DNA of 64,000 nucleotides, taken from Acidocella aquatica (GTDB lineage Bacteria; Pseudomonadota; Alphaproteobacteria; Acetobacterales; Acetobacteraceae). Made by a program: the position numbers and the translations under genes. Positions 8,131 to 16,957 of this stretch are shown here, one piece after another. How positions within the stretch are numbered: position 1 is the stretch's first letter; each line of letters opens with the position of its first letter. The notes under the pieces were generated by a model. That model made no database searches and was not told the origin of the DNA. It was given only the letters and a program-made list of their open reading frames with translations. Location: assembly GCF_030160635.1 (NCBI RefSeq), contig NZ_BSOS01000007.1, positions 237,996-301,995 on the forward strand, written 5' to 3'.

Positions 8131-10146
8131 TCAACCTTCAATTCTAGAAAAATCAGCAATGATGTTAACCGTATCCCGGAAGCGGGCGAGCAACCGCAAA
8201 CGATTCCGGCGTAATTCCGGCTCCGGGTCGTTCACCGTCACCTTGTCGAAAAACGCGTCGATCGTGGTCCTCAGGCTGGCCAGCCCCGCCACCGCAAGCC
8301 CGAAATTCTCCTGCCGGAACGCGCTCAGCGTCTCCGCCTCGATATAAGGCAGGGCATCGCACAGTTGTTGCTCCTCCGGCAGCGGCAAAACCCCCAGCAC
8401 CAGTTCAGCGGTGTGCGGGCCGTCCTTGGCATCCTCGATCTTGAGGATATTGGCGGCGCGTTTATAGGCGGCGTGCAGGTTTTTGCCGTCCTCGGTGCCG
8501 AGCAACCCGCCCAGCGCCTCGACGCGCTTCATCAGGCGGACGAGATCATCATCAACGCCGGCCGCCAACACGGCGTCGAGAACATCAAAACGCTTGCCCT
8601 CGCCGCGCAGTTTTACGCGCAGGCGTTCGATGATGAAGTCAAACAGGCTCTCATCGCCGCCCAACAGCGGTTTGAGCGGAAGGCGCAGGCCGTTTTCCAG
8701 AATGATGCGGATGACACCGAGCGCACAGCGTCGCAGCGCATAGGGGTCGCCCGAGCCAGTGGGTTTTTCACCGATGCGGAAGAAATTTGTCAGTGTATCG
8801 AGTTTGTCAGCCAAGGCGACGGCAATGGCGACGGTGCCGGTGGGCACTGCGTCCGACGGCCCTTTCGGCTGGTAGTGGGTTTTTATCGCCGGGCCGACGA
8901 TTTTGCCATTCCAGCCGCGATAGCTGCGCTCCGCATAGTAGCCGCCCATGATGCCTTGCAGCTCGGGGAACTCGCCGACCATGCCGGTGACGAGATCCGC
9001 CTTGCATAACACCCCAGCCCAACGCGCTTGCTCACTCTCAGTGCCATCAGCATTGAGCGCATCGGCAATTTTCGCCGCCAGCGCGCCAATCCGCTCCGCG
9101 CGCTGCCGCTGCGTGCCGATTTTGGCGTGAAAAGTGATCTTCTCCAGCTTGGGCAGCAGCTCATTCAGCGGCGTCTTCAGGTCCAGATCCCAGAAATGCC
9201 GCGCATCGGCCAGCCGCGCCCGCAGCACCCGCTCATTGCCTGAAACAATCGCCACACCGCCATCCGTTGCCTCCAGATTCGCAACAAAGGCGAAATACGG
9301 CGCCGGGTTGCCCGCCGCATCGCGCAGGGCGAAATATTTCTGGTTCACCTTCATCGAGAGTTCCCGCACTTCCGGCGGCAGGTCCATGAATTCGGCGCCG
9401 ATTTTCCCGATCAGCGGCACTGGCCATTCCACCAGCCCGTTGACCTCATCGAGCAGGTTTTCGTCCGGCGCCACTGTGAGGCCAAGCTCGGCCGCCTTGG
9501 CGGCCAGGCCGTCGGCGATGGCTTTGCGGCGCTCGTCCTGGTCAACGATGACCTTGTGTTCACGCAGCTTTTCTTCCCAGACTTCAAAGGAAGACACGGC
9601 GATGGGGCCGGGGCCGTGGATGCGGTGGCCTTCGGTCTCGTTGCTCGCGGTCACGGGGCCGAGGGTGATGGGGATCACCTCGCCATCAAGCAGGCAGACA
9701 ATCCGGCGCAGCGGGCGCACCCAGGTGAAGACTCCCCCCTGGCCCCAGCGCATGGATTTGGGCCAGGAGAATTTGGCCAGCTCTCCGGGCAAAGCCTCCC
9801 GCAGCAGCTGCGCGGCGCTCACGGCGGGCATCATGCGCCGAAGCACAAAATAACCCCCCTCGGCCACCACATCTTCACGCTTCGCGCCGTGTTTGCCAAG
9901 AAACCCCTGAAGGGCTGCTTCCGGTGCGCTGTCGCGCGGGCCACGGGCTTCCACCACCCCGCCAGGCTTTTCGCTGGCAATGGAGGCGGCAAGTACAATC
10001 CGGCGGGGACCATAAAAGCCGCGAATATGGCTGGGTGCGAGTTCTCCGAAAATATTCACGCAAATATTGCGCAACTCCTGCGCGGCGGCTTTTTGCATCC
10101 GCGCCGGGATCTCCTCGGAGAAAAGTTCCAGAAAAAACTCAGCCAT
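8131..10146 (-). CDS. glyS: Glycine--tRNA ligase beta subunit
   Basis: A 671-residue beta subunit of the bacterial alpha2-beta2 glycyl-tRNA synthetase, which binds tRNA-Gly. The characteristic N-terminus [18 protein letters not shown] starts at 10146, and the ATG overlaps the glyQ stop codon (TGATG), giving tight coupling. The body holds the family segments WPKSMRWG, a degenerate HD-like domain and the C-terminal DALR-type anticodon-binding region. The frame is open further upstream, but that part runs through glyQ in the wrong frame and is not real. Confidence 0.97.
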   Translation of the reverse strand: MAEFFLELFSEEIPARMQKAAAQELRNICVNIFGELAPSHIRGFYGPRRIVLAASIASEKPGGVVEARGPRDSAPEAALQGFLGKHGAKREDVVAEGGYFVLRRMMPAVSAAQLLREALPGELAKFSWPKSMRWGQGGVFTWVRPLRRIVCLLDGEVIPITLGPVTASNETEGHRIHGPGPIAVSSFEVWEEKLREHKVIVDQDERRKAIADGLAAKAAELGLTVAPDENLLDEVNGLVEWPVPLIGKIGAEFMDLPPEVRELSMKVNQKYFALRDAAGNPAPYFAFVANLEATDGGVAIVSGNERVLRARLADARHFWDLDLKTPLNELLPKLEKITFHAKIGTQRQRAERIGALAAKIADALNADGTESEQARWAGVLCKADLVTGMVGEFPELQGIMGGYYAERSYRGWNGKIVGPAIKTHYQPKGPSDAVPTGTVAIAVALADKLDTLTNFFRIGEKPTGSGDPYALRRCALGVIRIILENGLRLPLKPLLGGDESLFDFIIERLRVKLRGEGKRFDVLDAVLAAGVDDDLVRLMKRVEALGGLLGTEDGKNLHAAYKRAANILKIEDAKDGPHTAELVLGVLPLPEEQQLCDALPYIEAETLSAFRQENFGLAVAGLASLRTTIDAFFDKVTVNDPEPELRRNRLRLLARFRDTVNIIADFSRIEG

Positions 10147-11024
10147 CACGCGGTCTCCCCGGCAACCCAGGTCTCGGCGCAGGCCTTCGCCAGCGCCCTT
10201 ACCCGCCCGATATACGAGGCGCGTTCCGCCACCGAGATCACCCCGCGCGCATCCAGCAGATTGAACAGATGGCTGGCCTTGATGCACTGGTCATACGCCG
10301 GCAAGGCCAGCTTGTGACCCACCAGCGCCGCGCATTCCGCCTCGGCATCGGCAAAATGGCGGATCAGCATGTCGGTGTTGGCGAACTCAAAATTATGCGC
10401 GGAAAACTCCTTCTCCGCCCGCAGGAACACATCGCCATAGCTCACGCCCGCACCGTTGAAGTCGAGGTCATAAACATTCTCGACCCCCTGCACATACATC
10501 GCCAGGCGCTCCAGCCCGTAGGTCATCTCAAAACTCGGCAAATCCACCGCGATGCCGCCAACCTGCTGGAAATAGGTGAACTGCCCGACCTCCATGCCGT
10601 CGCACCACACCTCCCAGCCCAGGCCCCAGGCGCCCAGCGTCGGGCTTTCCCAGTCGTCCTCCACAAAGCGGATATCATGCTTGGCGCGGTCGATGCCGAT
10701 GGCATCGTAGCTCGCCAGCAGCAGCTCCTGCGCGTCAGCGGGACTCGGCTTCACGATCACCTGATACTGGTAATAATGCTGCAAGCGGTTCGGATTCTCG
10801 CCATACCGCCCGTCGGAGGGCCGCCGCGAGGGCTGCACATAGGCCGCCCGCCAGGGTTTTGGCCCCAAAGCGCGCAATGTGGTGGCGGGGTGGAAGGTTC
10901 CCGCCCCCATCTCCACGTCATAGGGTTGCAGAATCACGCAGCCCTGCCTGGCCCAGAAGCCATGCAGGGTGAGGATGATATCCTGAAAACTTTTTGCGGC
11001 CGTCGGGCTGGTGGGGCGTGTCAT
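10146..11024 (-). CDS. glyQ: Glycine--tRNA ligase alpha subunit
   Basis: A 292-residue class II catalytic subunit that activates glycine with ATP. Hallmarks are [26 protein letters not shown] N-terminal helices, the [16 protein letters not shown] motif, the [20 protein letters not shown] motif and the FTYFQQVGG segment. The length is typical of GlyQ. It is the first gene of the glyQ-glyS-ppdK set, all on the minus strand, with a divergent small membrane protein gene upstream. Confidence 0.98.
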   Translation of the reverse strand: MTRPTSPTAAKSFQDIILTLHGFWARQGCVILQPYDVEMGAGTFHPATTLRALGPKPWRAAYVQPSRRPSDGRYGENPNRLQHYYQYQVIVKPSPADAQELLLASYDAIGIDRAKHDIRFVEDDWESPTLGAWGLGWEVWCDGMEVGQFTYFQQVGGIAVDLPSFEMTYGLERLAMYVQGVENVYDLDFNGAGVSYGDVFLRAEKEFSAHNFEFANTDMLIRHFADAEAECAALVGHKLALPAYDQCIKASHLFNLLDARGVISVAERASYIGRVRALAKACAETWVAGETA

Positions 11025-11120
11025 GTACCATGTATGGGTTAGGCGTTATGCGGCGCAGCAATACGGCCCCAAAGGCCAGAGAGCAACCACGCCGCCGATG
11101 TTAAAACAGGTGAGTGTCTT

Positions 11121-11507
11121 ATGAGCAAAAGCTTTCGCTGGTCAGCCGGGGACTGGATGGGCCTCTGGATGGTGGCAATCCTGGGCGGCGGCGCCTTCGC
11201 CTTCCGCCTGCTGGCCATTGCGCCCCGCGCCACAGTGGGCATGTGCGCCGCCGCCAACGCGCCTCCCATCTGCGTCCCGCGCCATGCCGTGCTCACCCTG
11301 CAATATTACCAGGGCTTCGGCTGGGCCGCCCTGGCGCTCGGGCTGGCGGCGTTTTTCCTGGGCAAACGCACCCCCGCGGTGCTCGCCCTGGGCATCGGCA
11401 TCGCCGCGGTGGTCAACTACAACGCCACCACCGGCATCATCGGCGCCGCCTTCGGGCTGGTTACCTGGCTCAGCCTGGCGACCGGGCGGTATGCAGGCAG
11501 GGCCTAA
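11121..11507 (+). CDS. Small integral membrane protein, function unknown
   Basis: A 128-residue protein with hydrophobic segments at about 12-34, 62-80, 84-98 and 102-120, so probably three or four transmembrane helices. It has paired cysteines in GMCAAANAPPICVPR between the first two helices, which could form a disulphide on the periplasmic side. The start is well supported by AGGTGAG six bases upstream. It is transcribed divergently from glyQ, and its stop overlaps the end of the convergent accA gene by four bases. I do not recognise the family. Confidence 0.7.
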   Translation: MSKSFRWSAGDWMGLWMVAILGGGAFAFRLLAIAPRATVGMCAAANAPPICVPRHAVLTLQYYQGFGWAALALGLAAFFLGKRTPAVLALGIGIAAVVNYNATTGIIGAAFGLVTWLSLATGRYAGRA

Positions 11508-12457
11508 AGCCCCAGCTTACCCATCGCTAAAAATTTATCGCGGCGGCGGGCCTTCAACGACTCCGGTGTAAGACCTTTCAGCGGGGCCAGCTGCTGCGCA
11601 ATGGCATCGCCAAGCGCCGCCAGCGCCGCCTCCGGGTCCCGGTGGGCGCCGCCCAGAGGCTCATGCACGATCTCGTCGATCAGCCCCAGTTTCTTCAAAT
11701 CCTGCGCGGTGATGCGCATGGCCTCGGCCGCCACCGGCGCCTGCGCGGCATCGCGCCACAGGATGGAGGCACAGCCCTCCGGCGAAATCACCGAATAAAT
11801 CGCATGCTCGAACATCAGCACCGCATTGCCCGCCGCCAGCGCGATTGCGCCGCCCGAGCCGCCCTCGCCGATAATCGTCGCCACCAGCGGCACCGGGGCG
11901 CTCAAACAGCCCTCAATCCCGCGCGCAATCGCTTCCGCCTGCCCCCGCGCCTCGGCCTCGATGCCGGGGAACGCGCCCGAGGTATCAACAAAGGTGAGAA
12001 TCGGCAGGTTGAACCGCCCGGCCAGCTCCATCAACCGGCGCGCCTTGCGGTAGCCGTCCGGCTTGGCCATGCCAAAATTATGCTTGATCCGGCTTTCGGT
12101 GTCGGTGCCCTTTTCGGTGCCGATCACCATCACCGCCTGATCGCGGAACCGGCCCATGCCGCCGATAATCGCCGCATCGTCGGCAAACGCGCGGTCGCCG
12201 GCCAGGGGGGTGAACTCGGTAATCAGCGCCGCGATCACCGAAGCTGCCTTCGGCCGCTCCGCATGGCGCGCCACCTGGGTTTTCTGCCAGGGGGTCAGCC
12301 GCGCATAGATGGATTTAAGCTGGCTGTCCGCCTTGGCGGAAAGCCGCGCCACCTCATCGGCGATATTAATCTCGCCGGGCTGGGTCATTCGCCGCAGTTC
12401 CTCGATCTTGCTCTCGAGTTCGGCGACGGGTTTTTCAAAGTCCAGAAATTGACGCAT
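11504..12457 (-). CDS. accA: Acetyl-CoA carboxylase carboxyltransferase subunit alpha
   Basis: A 317-residue carboxyltransferase alpha subunit that, with AccD, transfers CO2 from carboxybiotin to acetyl-CoA to give malonyl-CoA. It begins MRQFLDFEKPVAELESKIEE, typical of AccA. Crotonase-fold motifs include PDGYRKARRLMELA, FVDTSGAFPGIEAEARGQAE and IGEGGSGGAIALAAGN. The length matches the E. coli protein. It stands alone, as accA usually does in this class. Confidence 0.98.
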   Translation of the reverse strand: MRQFLDFEKPVAELESKIEELRRMTQPGEINIADEVARLSAKADSQLKSIYARLTPWQKTQVARHAERPKAASVIAALITEFTPLAGDRAFADDAAIIGGMGRFRDQAVMVIGTEKGTDTESRIKHNFGMAKPDGYRKARRLMELAGRFNLPILTFVDTSGAFPGIEAEARGQAEAIARGIEGCLSAPVPLVATIIGEGGSGGAIALAAGNAVLMFEHAIYSVISPEGCASILWRDAAQAPVAAEAMRITAQDLKKLGLIDEIVHEPLGGAHRDPEAALAALGDAIAQQLAPLKGLTPESLKARRRDKFLAMGKLGL

Positions 12458-12540
12458 GGGACCCGGCGTTTAGCACATATCTCAGGCGAGGGAAGCAGGG
12501 CGTATGTTTGCCTGCGCGGCCGCCCCGCCAGCCCCGCGCA

Positions 12541-12789
12541 TTATTGCCCACTTCTATCCCAGGGCGCATTGCCCAGATCCACCTGTTTCGGTGTGGTGTT
12601 GCTGGCGCTCATCGCCCCTATCCCAGCGCCGATGCCCGCCCCCACAACCACGCCAATCGGTCCGCCGACCAGGCCGATGGCAGCCCCAGTCGCCGCCCCC
12701 CCGGCCGTGGTGCCGGTAAGCCGGCCCGTACCCGAGCCGCAACCCGTCAGTGCCAGCAGCAAGCCCAATAAAATGAATCTGTTGCGCAT
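12541..12789 (-). CDS. Small glycine-zipper lipoprotein
   Basis: An 82-residue protein: signal peptide [16 protein letters not shown] with a lipobox ending at the cysteine near residue 17, then a glycine-zipper stretch ([20 protein letters not shown] and [10 protein letters not shown]), then a short polar tail. It should be an outer-membrane or periplasmic lipoprotein like other Gly-zipper proteins, which tend to insert in or bridge membranes. The ATG at 12789 is chosen because it begins a clean signal peptide; the frame stays open upstream without such a signal. Its partner is unknown. Confidence 0.72.
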   Translation of the reverse strand: MRNRFILLGLLLALTGCGSGTGRLTGTTAGGAATGAAIGLVGGPIGVVVGAGIGAGIGAMSASNTTPKQVDLGNAPWDRSGQ

Positions 12790-12941
12790 CTCGCCCTCCA
12801 AACAATCTCCCCTTGTGCCAGAGCATCCCCGCGCCGGGCAACAACCATCCCAATAACCACCAAAACGAAACATCTGGCGTCCCCGCGCCCCTTCTTTTAT
12901 GGTGGAGCCGTACCGAGTTTACCCGCGCACGGAGGAATTGC

Positions 12942-13400
12942 ATGTCCGATCTACTAAAAACAAAACTACCCCTTAAAAAACCCGGTTGGGTCGATGATTT
13001 CAAAGCCTTCGTCATGCGCGGCAACGTCGTCGATCTGGCCGTCGGCGTGGTGATCGGCGCGGCCTTCACCGGCATCGTCGGCAGCCTGGTGAAGGACATC
13101 ATCACCCCCTTTATCGGCCTGGCGACCGGCGGCGTGGATTTCTCCAACCTGTTCATCATCCTCAAGGGCGCCCCCGCCGCCACTCTGGCGGAAGCCCAAA
13201 AGGCCGGCGACGTCACCATCAACTACGGCATTTTCCTCAACGCCGTCATCAACTTCCTCATTGTCGCCTTCGCGATCTTCTGGATGGTGCGGCTGATCTC
13301 CAAACTCTACAAAACCCCTGCTCCAGCGCCAGCCGCTCCCGCTCCCTCGCCGACTGAAACCCTGCTTGGCGAAATACGCGATCTGCTAAAATCAAAATAA
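12942..13400 (+). CDS. mscL: Large-conductance mechanosensitive channel
   Basis: A 152-residue MscL, the pentameric inner-membrane safety valve opened by hypo-osmotic stress. The signature [20 protein letters not shown], covering the S1 helix and TM1, and the [20 protein letters not shown] segment are clear. TM2 is [20 protein letters not shown], followed by the cytoplasmic helix with the [11 protein letters not shown] bundle. A GGAGG sits eight bases before the ATG at 12942. An alanine-proline-rich linker precedes the C-terminal helix. It is followed by a good terminator. Confidence 0.97.
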   Translation: MSDLLKTKLPLKKPGWVDDFKAFVMRGNVVDLAVGVVIGAAFTGIVGSLVKDIITPFIGLATGGVDFSNLFIILKGAPAATLAEAQKAGDVTINYGIFLNAVINFLIVAFAIFWMVRLISKLYKTPAPAPAAPAPSPTETLLGEIRDLLKSK

Positions 13401-13437
13401 TTTAATTTCCCGAGGGCGGATCAGCCTGAATTTCCCC

Positions 13438-13465
13438 AACGGCGCCCCCTCCAGGGCGCCGTTTT
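13438..13465 (+). terminator. Rho-independent terminator after mscL
   Basis: CGGCGCCC (13440-13447) pairs with GGGCGCCG (13454-13461) around a 6-base loop, followed at once by TTTT. Flanking AA and TT extend the pairing. It stands 40 bases past the mscL stop. Confidence 0.85.
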
Positions 13466-13661
13466 CGTATCCGGGCCAAACCAAACCGGCGAATACCGGG
13501 GCTGGCGCCATCACCGGCATCTTTTCCAAAATCTGGCGCTTTTTCGCCATTTTTACGGCCTGCGGCGATTCCGGCATCCACCCGCGACGACTCCGAGCGG
13601 GCTGGTTTTGTTTATAAATTCTTAATTTTAACACGTTTCACGCGAAGGTTAAACAAATTTA

Positions 13662-13690
13662 TTGACGAATACTTCCTGTAGTTGTATCTC
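13662..13690 (+). promoter_or_regulatory. Candidate promoter of the CtrA-like gene
   Basis: TTGACG (13662-13667) and TATCTC (13685-13690) are separated by 17 bases, a sigma70-like arrangement, 23 bases before the start codon. The region from 13610 to 13665 is AT-rich and contains several TTAA groups, but none spaced like the CtrA recognition site (TTAA-N7-TTAA). The rest of the 313-base gap from 13401 holds the mscL terminator and no convincing gene. Confidence 0.5.
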
Positions 13691-13713
13691 TGCCTCAATG
13701 CCTGGAGGTTTAA

Positions 13714-14460
13714 ATGAAAATACTATCTTTTGAGACTGTATCCAATAAAAAAGACTTACTGACCGCATTTCTGCGCTCCCGCCTCGCTATCGTCGATGAA
13801 ACGAATGACCCTGAGGAAGCCCTCGATTTGGTGAAATTCTACGATTACGATGCGGTTCTGCTCCGCCTGTCGGAAGAGCGCCTGGGTGATTTGGATATTG
13901 TGCGTAAACTCCGCCTGGCACGGCTCCGCGCGCCAATCGTGGCTGTCGCCCGCACCATGAACGAGGCAGCGCGGCTGCGCGTGCTGCAGGCCGGGGCGGA
14001 TGACCTGATCGTCGACGCCCTCTCACATGAGGAAATTTTCATGAAAGTGCAAAACCTCATCCGCCGCAGCCGTGGCTTCCAGGAAAATGCCCTGCGCATC
14101 GGTTCTGTTGAAATCAACATGAACGCGAAAAAAATCTACGCGAAAGGCAAGCCCGTCACGTTGACAAAAAAAGAATATCAGATCGCCGAAATTCTGGCCT
14201 TGCGCAAAGGCGTGGTCCTGAGCAAGGAGGCCATTCTGGATCATCTTTACGGCGGGCTGGACGAACCAAACCCGAAGATCATCGACGTCTTCATCTGCAA
14301 AATCCGCAAGAAGCTCCAGGCGATGGGCGTTGAGGATTTTATCGAAACCAATTGGGGCCGCGGCTACATGGTGATCGACCATCGCCAGGAAATTCAGCCA
14401 GACGCCAACCCGCGCACGCTCTCCACTTTGGCAGACACGCACGCCCGGGCGATCGCCTGA
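13714..14460 (+). CDS. CtrA-like regulator with a degenerate receiver domain
   Basis: A 248-residue OmpR-family protein with a C-terminal domain very close to CtrA, the alphaproteobacterial cell-cycle and motility regulator: LTKKEYQIAEILALRKG, HLYGGLDEPNPKIIDVFIC, RKKL and ETNWGRGY. The receiver domain keeps CtrA-like spacing (KFYDYDAVLLRLSEE, QAGADDLI) but has lost the phosphorylation machinery. The acceptor Asp is R51, the acidic pair near residue 7 is gone, and the conserved Lys of the TKPF motif is D101. It should therefore not be activated by phosphorylation. A GGAGG lies seven bases before the ATG. Base composition is normal for the region. It is probably a CtrA paralogue, not CtrA itself. 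Confidence 0.85.
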   Translation: MKILSFETVSNKKDLLTAFLRSRLAIVDETNDPEEALDLVKFYDYDAVLLRLSEERLGDLDIVRKLRLARLRAPIVAVARTMNEAARLRVLQAGADDLIVDALSHEEIFMKVQNLIRRSRGFQENALRIGSVEINMNAKKIYAKGKPVTLTKKEYQIAEILALRKGVVLSKEAILDHLYGGLDEPNPKIIDVFICKIRKKLQAMGVEDFIETNWGRGYMVIDHRQEIQPDANPRTLSTLADTHARAIA

Positions 14461-14597
14461 CCATCTCCTTTAACAGATCATCCCAAAAGCGTAACTTTTA
14501 GTTCCTCCGGCAGCACTCCGGCGTTGGTTCAACGCCTCAAGGCTTGGCCCTGTGGTTCAACCTGATTATGGTGGTTTCACTGACAGGGAGGCATAAA

Positions 14598-15524
14598 ATG
14601 CTGTTGATCACCCGCAAAACACCACCCGCCGTGGCGATGCGCGCGGCGAGCGAGCACGAAGTTCGGCAGCTTGATCTGGAAGGGGCGTTCAACCCGGCAA
14701 TGTTGCTGGAAAACCTCGACGGGGTGGATGCAATTTTATGCACACCTGCCGATAAATTCGACGCCGCGCTGATCGTGCAACTTCCCGCAAGCATAAAAGT
14801 AATCGCAACCTATAGCGTCGGGCTCGAACATATTGACCTGGCCGCCGCAGCGGCGCGGGGAATTAAAATTTGCAATACACCTGATGTTCTCAGCACGGCC
14901 ACGGCGGAACTTGCATTGGCCCTGATGCTGATGGCCGCGCGCCGCGCCGGTGAAGGCGAGCGGTTGCTCCGCGCGGGGAAATGGCGGGGGCTTTCACCGA
15001 CATTTCATCTGGGCCGCGGCGTGACCGGGAAAGTTCTGGGCATTTTTGGTATGGGGCGCATCGGCCGCGAGCTGGCCGGCATGGCCAGGGGGTTGGAGAT
15101 GCAGATACATTACCGCAACCGCAACCGCCTGCCACCCGAACTGGAATGTGGGTCGATATATCATGGAAATGACTCAAGCTTTCTAGGCGCGCTCGACTTT
15201 CTCTCGATCAACGCACCGGGCGGAGATGAAACCTTGCATTGGCTGAACGCCGAGCGGATCGGGATGTTGAAGCCTGGCGCCGTGGTGGTGAACACCGGGC
15301 GGGGGAGCAGCGTGGATGACCAGGCGCTGATCGCGGCACTTCGCTCCGGCCAAGTGCTGGCGGCAGGTCTGGATGTCTATAATAACGAGCCCAATATTCA
15401 TCCCGGATATCTTGAGCTGGAGAACGCCGTGCTGCTGCCGCATATCGGCAGCGCCACTGTGGAGACGCGCGATGCCATGGGATTTTTGGCGCTGGATGGC
15501 ATAAAAAACGCGCTTGGGATTTGA
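14598..15524 (+). CDS. D-isomer-specific 2-hydroxyacid dehydrogenase (glyoxylate/hydroxypyruvate reductase-like)
   Basis: A 308-residue NAD(P)-dependent enzyme reducing a 2-oxoacid to a D-2-hydroxyacid. The Rossmann motif is GIFGMGRIGRELAGMARG. The catalytic Arg is in VNTGRGSSVDD, the Glu in GLDVYNNEPNIH and the His in LLPHIGSATVETR. This pattern is commonest in glyoxylate/hydroxypyruvate reductases, but the substrate is inferred. The start at 14598 has GGGAGG upstream; the earlier ATG at 14544 lacks one. It follows the CtrA-like gene after 137 bases that include a small GGCGTT/AACGCC hairpin, so it is probably a separate unit. Confidence 0.88.
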   Translation: MLLITRKTPPAVAMRAASEHEVRQLDLEGAFNPAMLLENLDGVDAILCTPADKFDAALIVQLPASIKVIATYSVGLEHIDLAAAAARGIKICNTPDVLSTATAELALALMLMAARRAGEGERLLRAGKWRGLSPTFHLGRGVTGKVLGIFGMGRIGRELAGMARGLEMQIHYRNRNRLPPELECGSIYHGNDSSFLGALDFLSINAPGGDETLHWLNAERIGMLKPGAVVVNTGRGSSVDDQALIAALRSGQVLAAGLDVYNNEPNIHPGYLELENAVLLPHIGSATVETRDAMGFLALDGIKNALGI

Positions 15525-15637
15525 AGCATCAAACCGTTCTCATTGTCGCACGGGTTGCGGGGAAGCGCCCGGCTCACGAGCCGCACGCCACCAAATAATG
15601 GAGAAGCAATAATCGTGTAACATCCCTGCGCTACTTT

Positions 15638-16696
15638 TCAGAGCGCCATATAATTTTCTCCCCGCATGTTTTCCGGCAGGTAAAGCCGGAACTCGCCTGG
15701 CCCAACGCCACTTGCGGATGACTCCGACATTCCAAGCGCCATCAACACATGTTGCAGCGCCATGGTCGCTTGGCCATCAGGGTCCTGGTCAATAACCAGA
15801 TCCAGAATCCCCAGACGCAGATATTCCTGGTGATCATCGGAGAGTTCATGTGCCACCCAGCACACCTTGCCGTGATCGGCAAATCGCCGCAGCGCGGCCT
15901 CAATCCCTGGAGAGCCGCCGCCCGTGTTATAAATGCCGGCAATACGCTCGCCATGTTTAAATGCCTCGCTAACGGCCATATAGCACCTGTCTGAATCGTC
16001 GCTGGTTTGGCCCGGCAGATGCTCGCAGCGCAAATGCGCAAAGGCCTCGCCCATGATGTCAGTACAACCAGTAACGCGTTCAAGATGCCCGCGATAATCC
16101 GCGCGGCCGGACAACAAAAGAACGCGTCCAGGTTTGTGGCAGAAACGCCCGAGCAGATAGCCGGCGGTTCGCCCCGCCGCATAGTTATCAATACCAACAT
16201 AGCGCGCCTGCGCAAGTTCCGCGACATTGGTTACGACCATGGCAACATGCTCGCCGCGCGCCAATACTTCTTGCAACGCGCACCGCATCGCAATTGTGTC
16301 CGGTGCTGCTATAATCAGACCTTGCCGCGGATAGGGGCACCGCAACACCGCTCTAATCATCGCGGCTTCATCCTGCTCAGGCAAAATTTTCCGGTGCACA
16401 ACAATGCGCTTGTTCAGCAACGGAATTGCGCGCTGCAGCGCCTGATTAAGCCTGCGAAAAAACGGCGTTCCGTTATCGGGCAAAAGGATATCCAAATGGA
16501 TCAACCCATGCCCCACCTCCGGCAGAACGCGCGGAATTGCAAGCTCCTTCGCCGCGGCCACCACGTTGGCGCGCGCACGGGAAGACACACTGCCACGCTC
16601 ATTGAGCACCCGATCGACGGTTGACGGGCTTACGCCGGCCAATGCTGCAATATCTGTAAATCGAGCCGTCTTTTTGCGCCGTGACGACGTTTCCAC
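15638..16696 (-). CDS. LacI-family transcriptional regulator
   Basis: A 352-residue repressor. The N-terminal helix-turn-helix is FTDIAALAGVSPSTVDRVLN at about residues 13-32, followed by a periplasmic-binding-protein-like ligand domain (LHLDILLP-type start, GIDNYAAGRTAGYLLG, GIYNTGGGSPG). The GTG at 16696 is preferred: GGAGGAGG lies just upstream, and a longer frame reaching 16855 would run into the palindromic operator. It is divergent from the three-gene sugar/inositol-type operon, which it should control. The effector is probably a sugar or cyclitol. The binding-domain style (peripla_BP_4-like) suits sugars. Confidence 0.88.
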   Translation of the reverse strand: METSSRRKKTARFTDIAALAGVSPSTVDRVLNERGSVSSRARANVVAAAKELAIPRVLPEVGHGLIHLDILLPDNGTPFFRRLNQALQRAIPLLNKRIVVHRKILPEQDEAAMIRAVLRCPYPRQGLIIAAPDTIAMRCALQEVLARGEHVAMVVTNVAELAQARYVGIDNYAAGRTAGYLLGRFCHKPGRVLLLSGRADYRGHLERVTGCTDIMGEAFAHLRCEHLPGQTSDDSDRCYMAVSEAFKHGERIAGIYNTGGGSPGIEAALRRFADHGKVCWVAHELSDDHQEYLRLGILDLVIDQDPDGQATMALQHVLMALGMSESSASGVGPGEFRLYLPENMRGENYMAL

Positions 16697-16833
16697 CCGG
16701 CCCCCTCCTCCGATATTGATAATCAGCGCCTCAACCTTTTGATCTCTTGCGCTTTGAACCGCCCCGGTGGCGGATGTTCTCTGGCGGGTCATAATACCCG
16801 GCATCAAAACGCCCCTCACCCGCCAGCACGCAT

Positions 16834-16859
16834 TATTTTGACGATTTATCGTCAAAATA
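16834..16859. promoter_or_regulatory. Palindromic operator candidate between lacI-type gene and its operon
   Basis: TATTTTGACGA (16834-16844) and TCGTCAAAATA (16849-16859) are perfect 11-base inverted arms around TTTA. It lies 138 bases upstream of the regulator start and 99 bases upstream of the first operon gene. It has no T-run beyond the arms and sits between divergent genes, so it is better read as a repressor site than a terminator. LacI-type sites are usually palindromes of about this size. Confidence 0.7.
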
Positions 16860-16957
16860 GCAACTGCAAATGCGCCCTTCCATCCCTAAACTCAATTCAA
16901 TCGCACAGGTGAACCGCCAGATTTTTATCTGGTGCGGCACAAAATTAGGAAACGACG

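Noticed and set aside
13392..13634. An 80-codon minus-strand frame after mscL
   Set aside because: It runs across the mscL terminator hairpin, has no ribosome-binding site and no recognisable protein features.
15525..15637. Possible tRNA or small RNA in the gap after the 2-hydroxyacid dehydrogenase
   Set aside because: Short GC pairs are present but no cloverleaf or terminator with T-run could be drawn.
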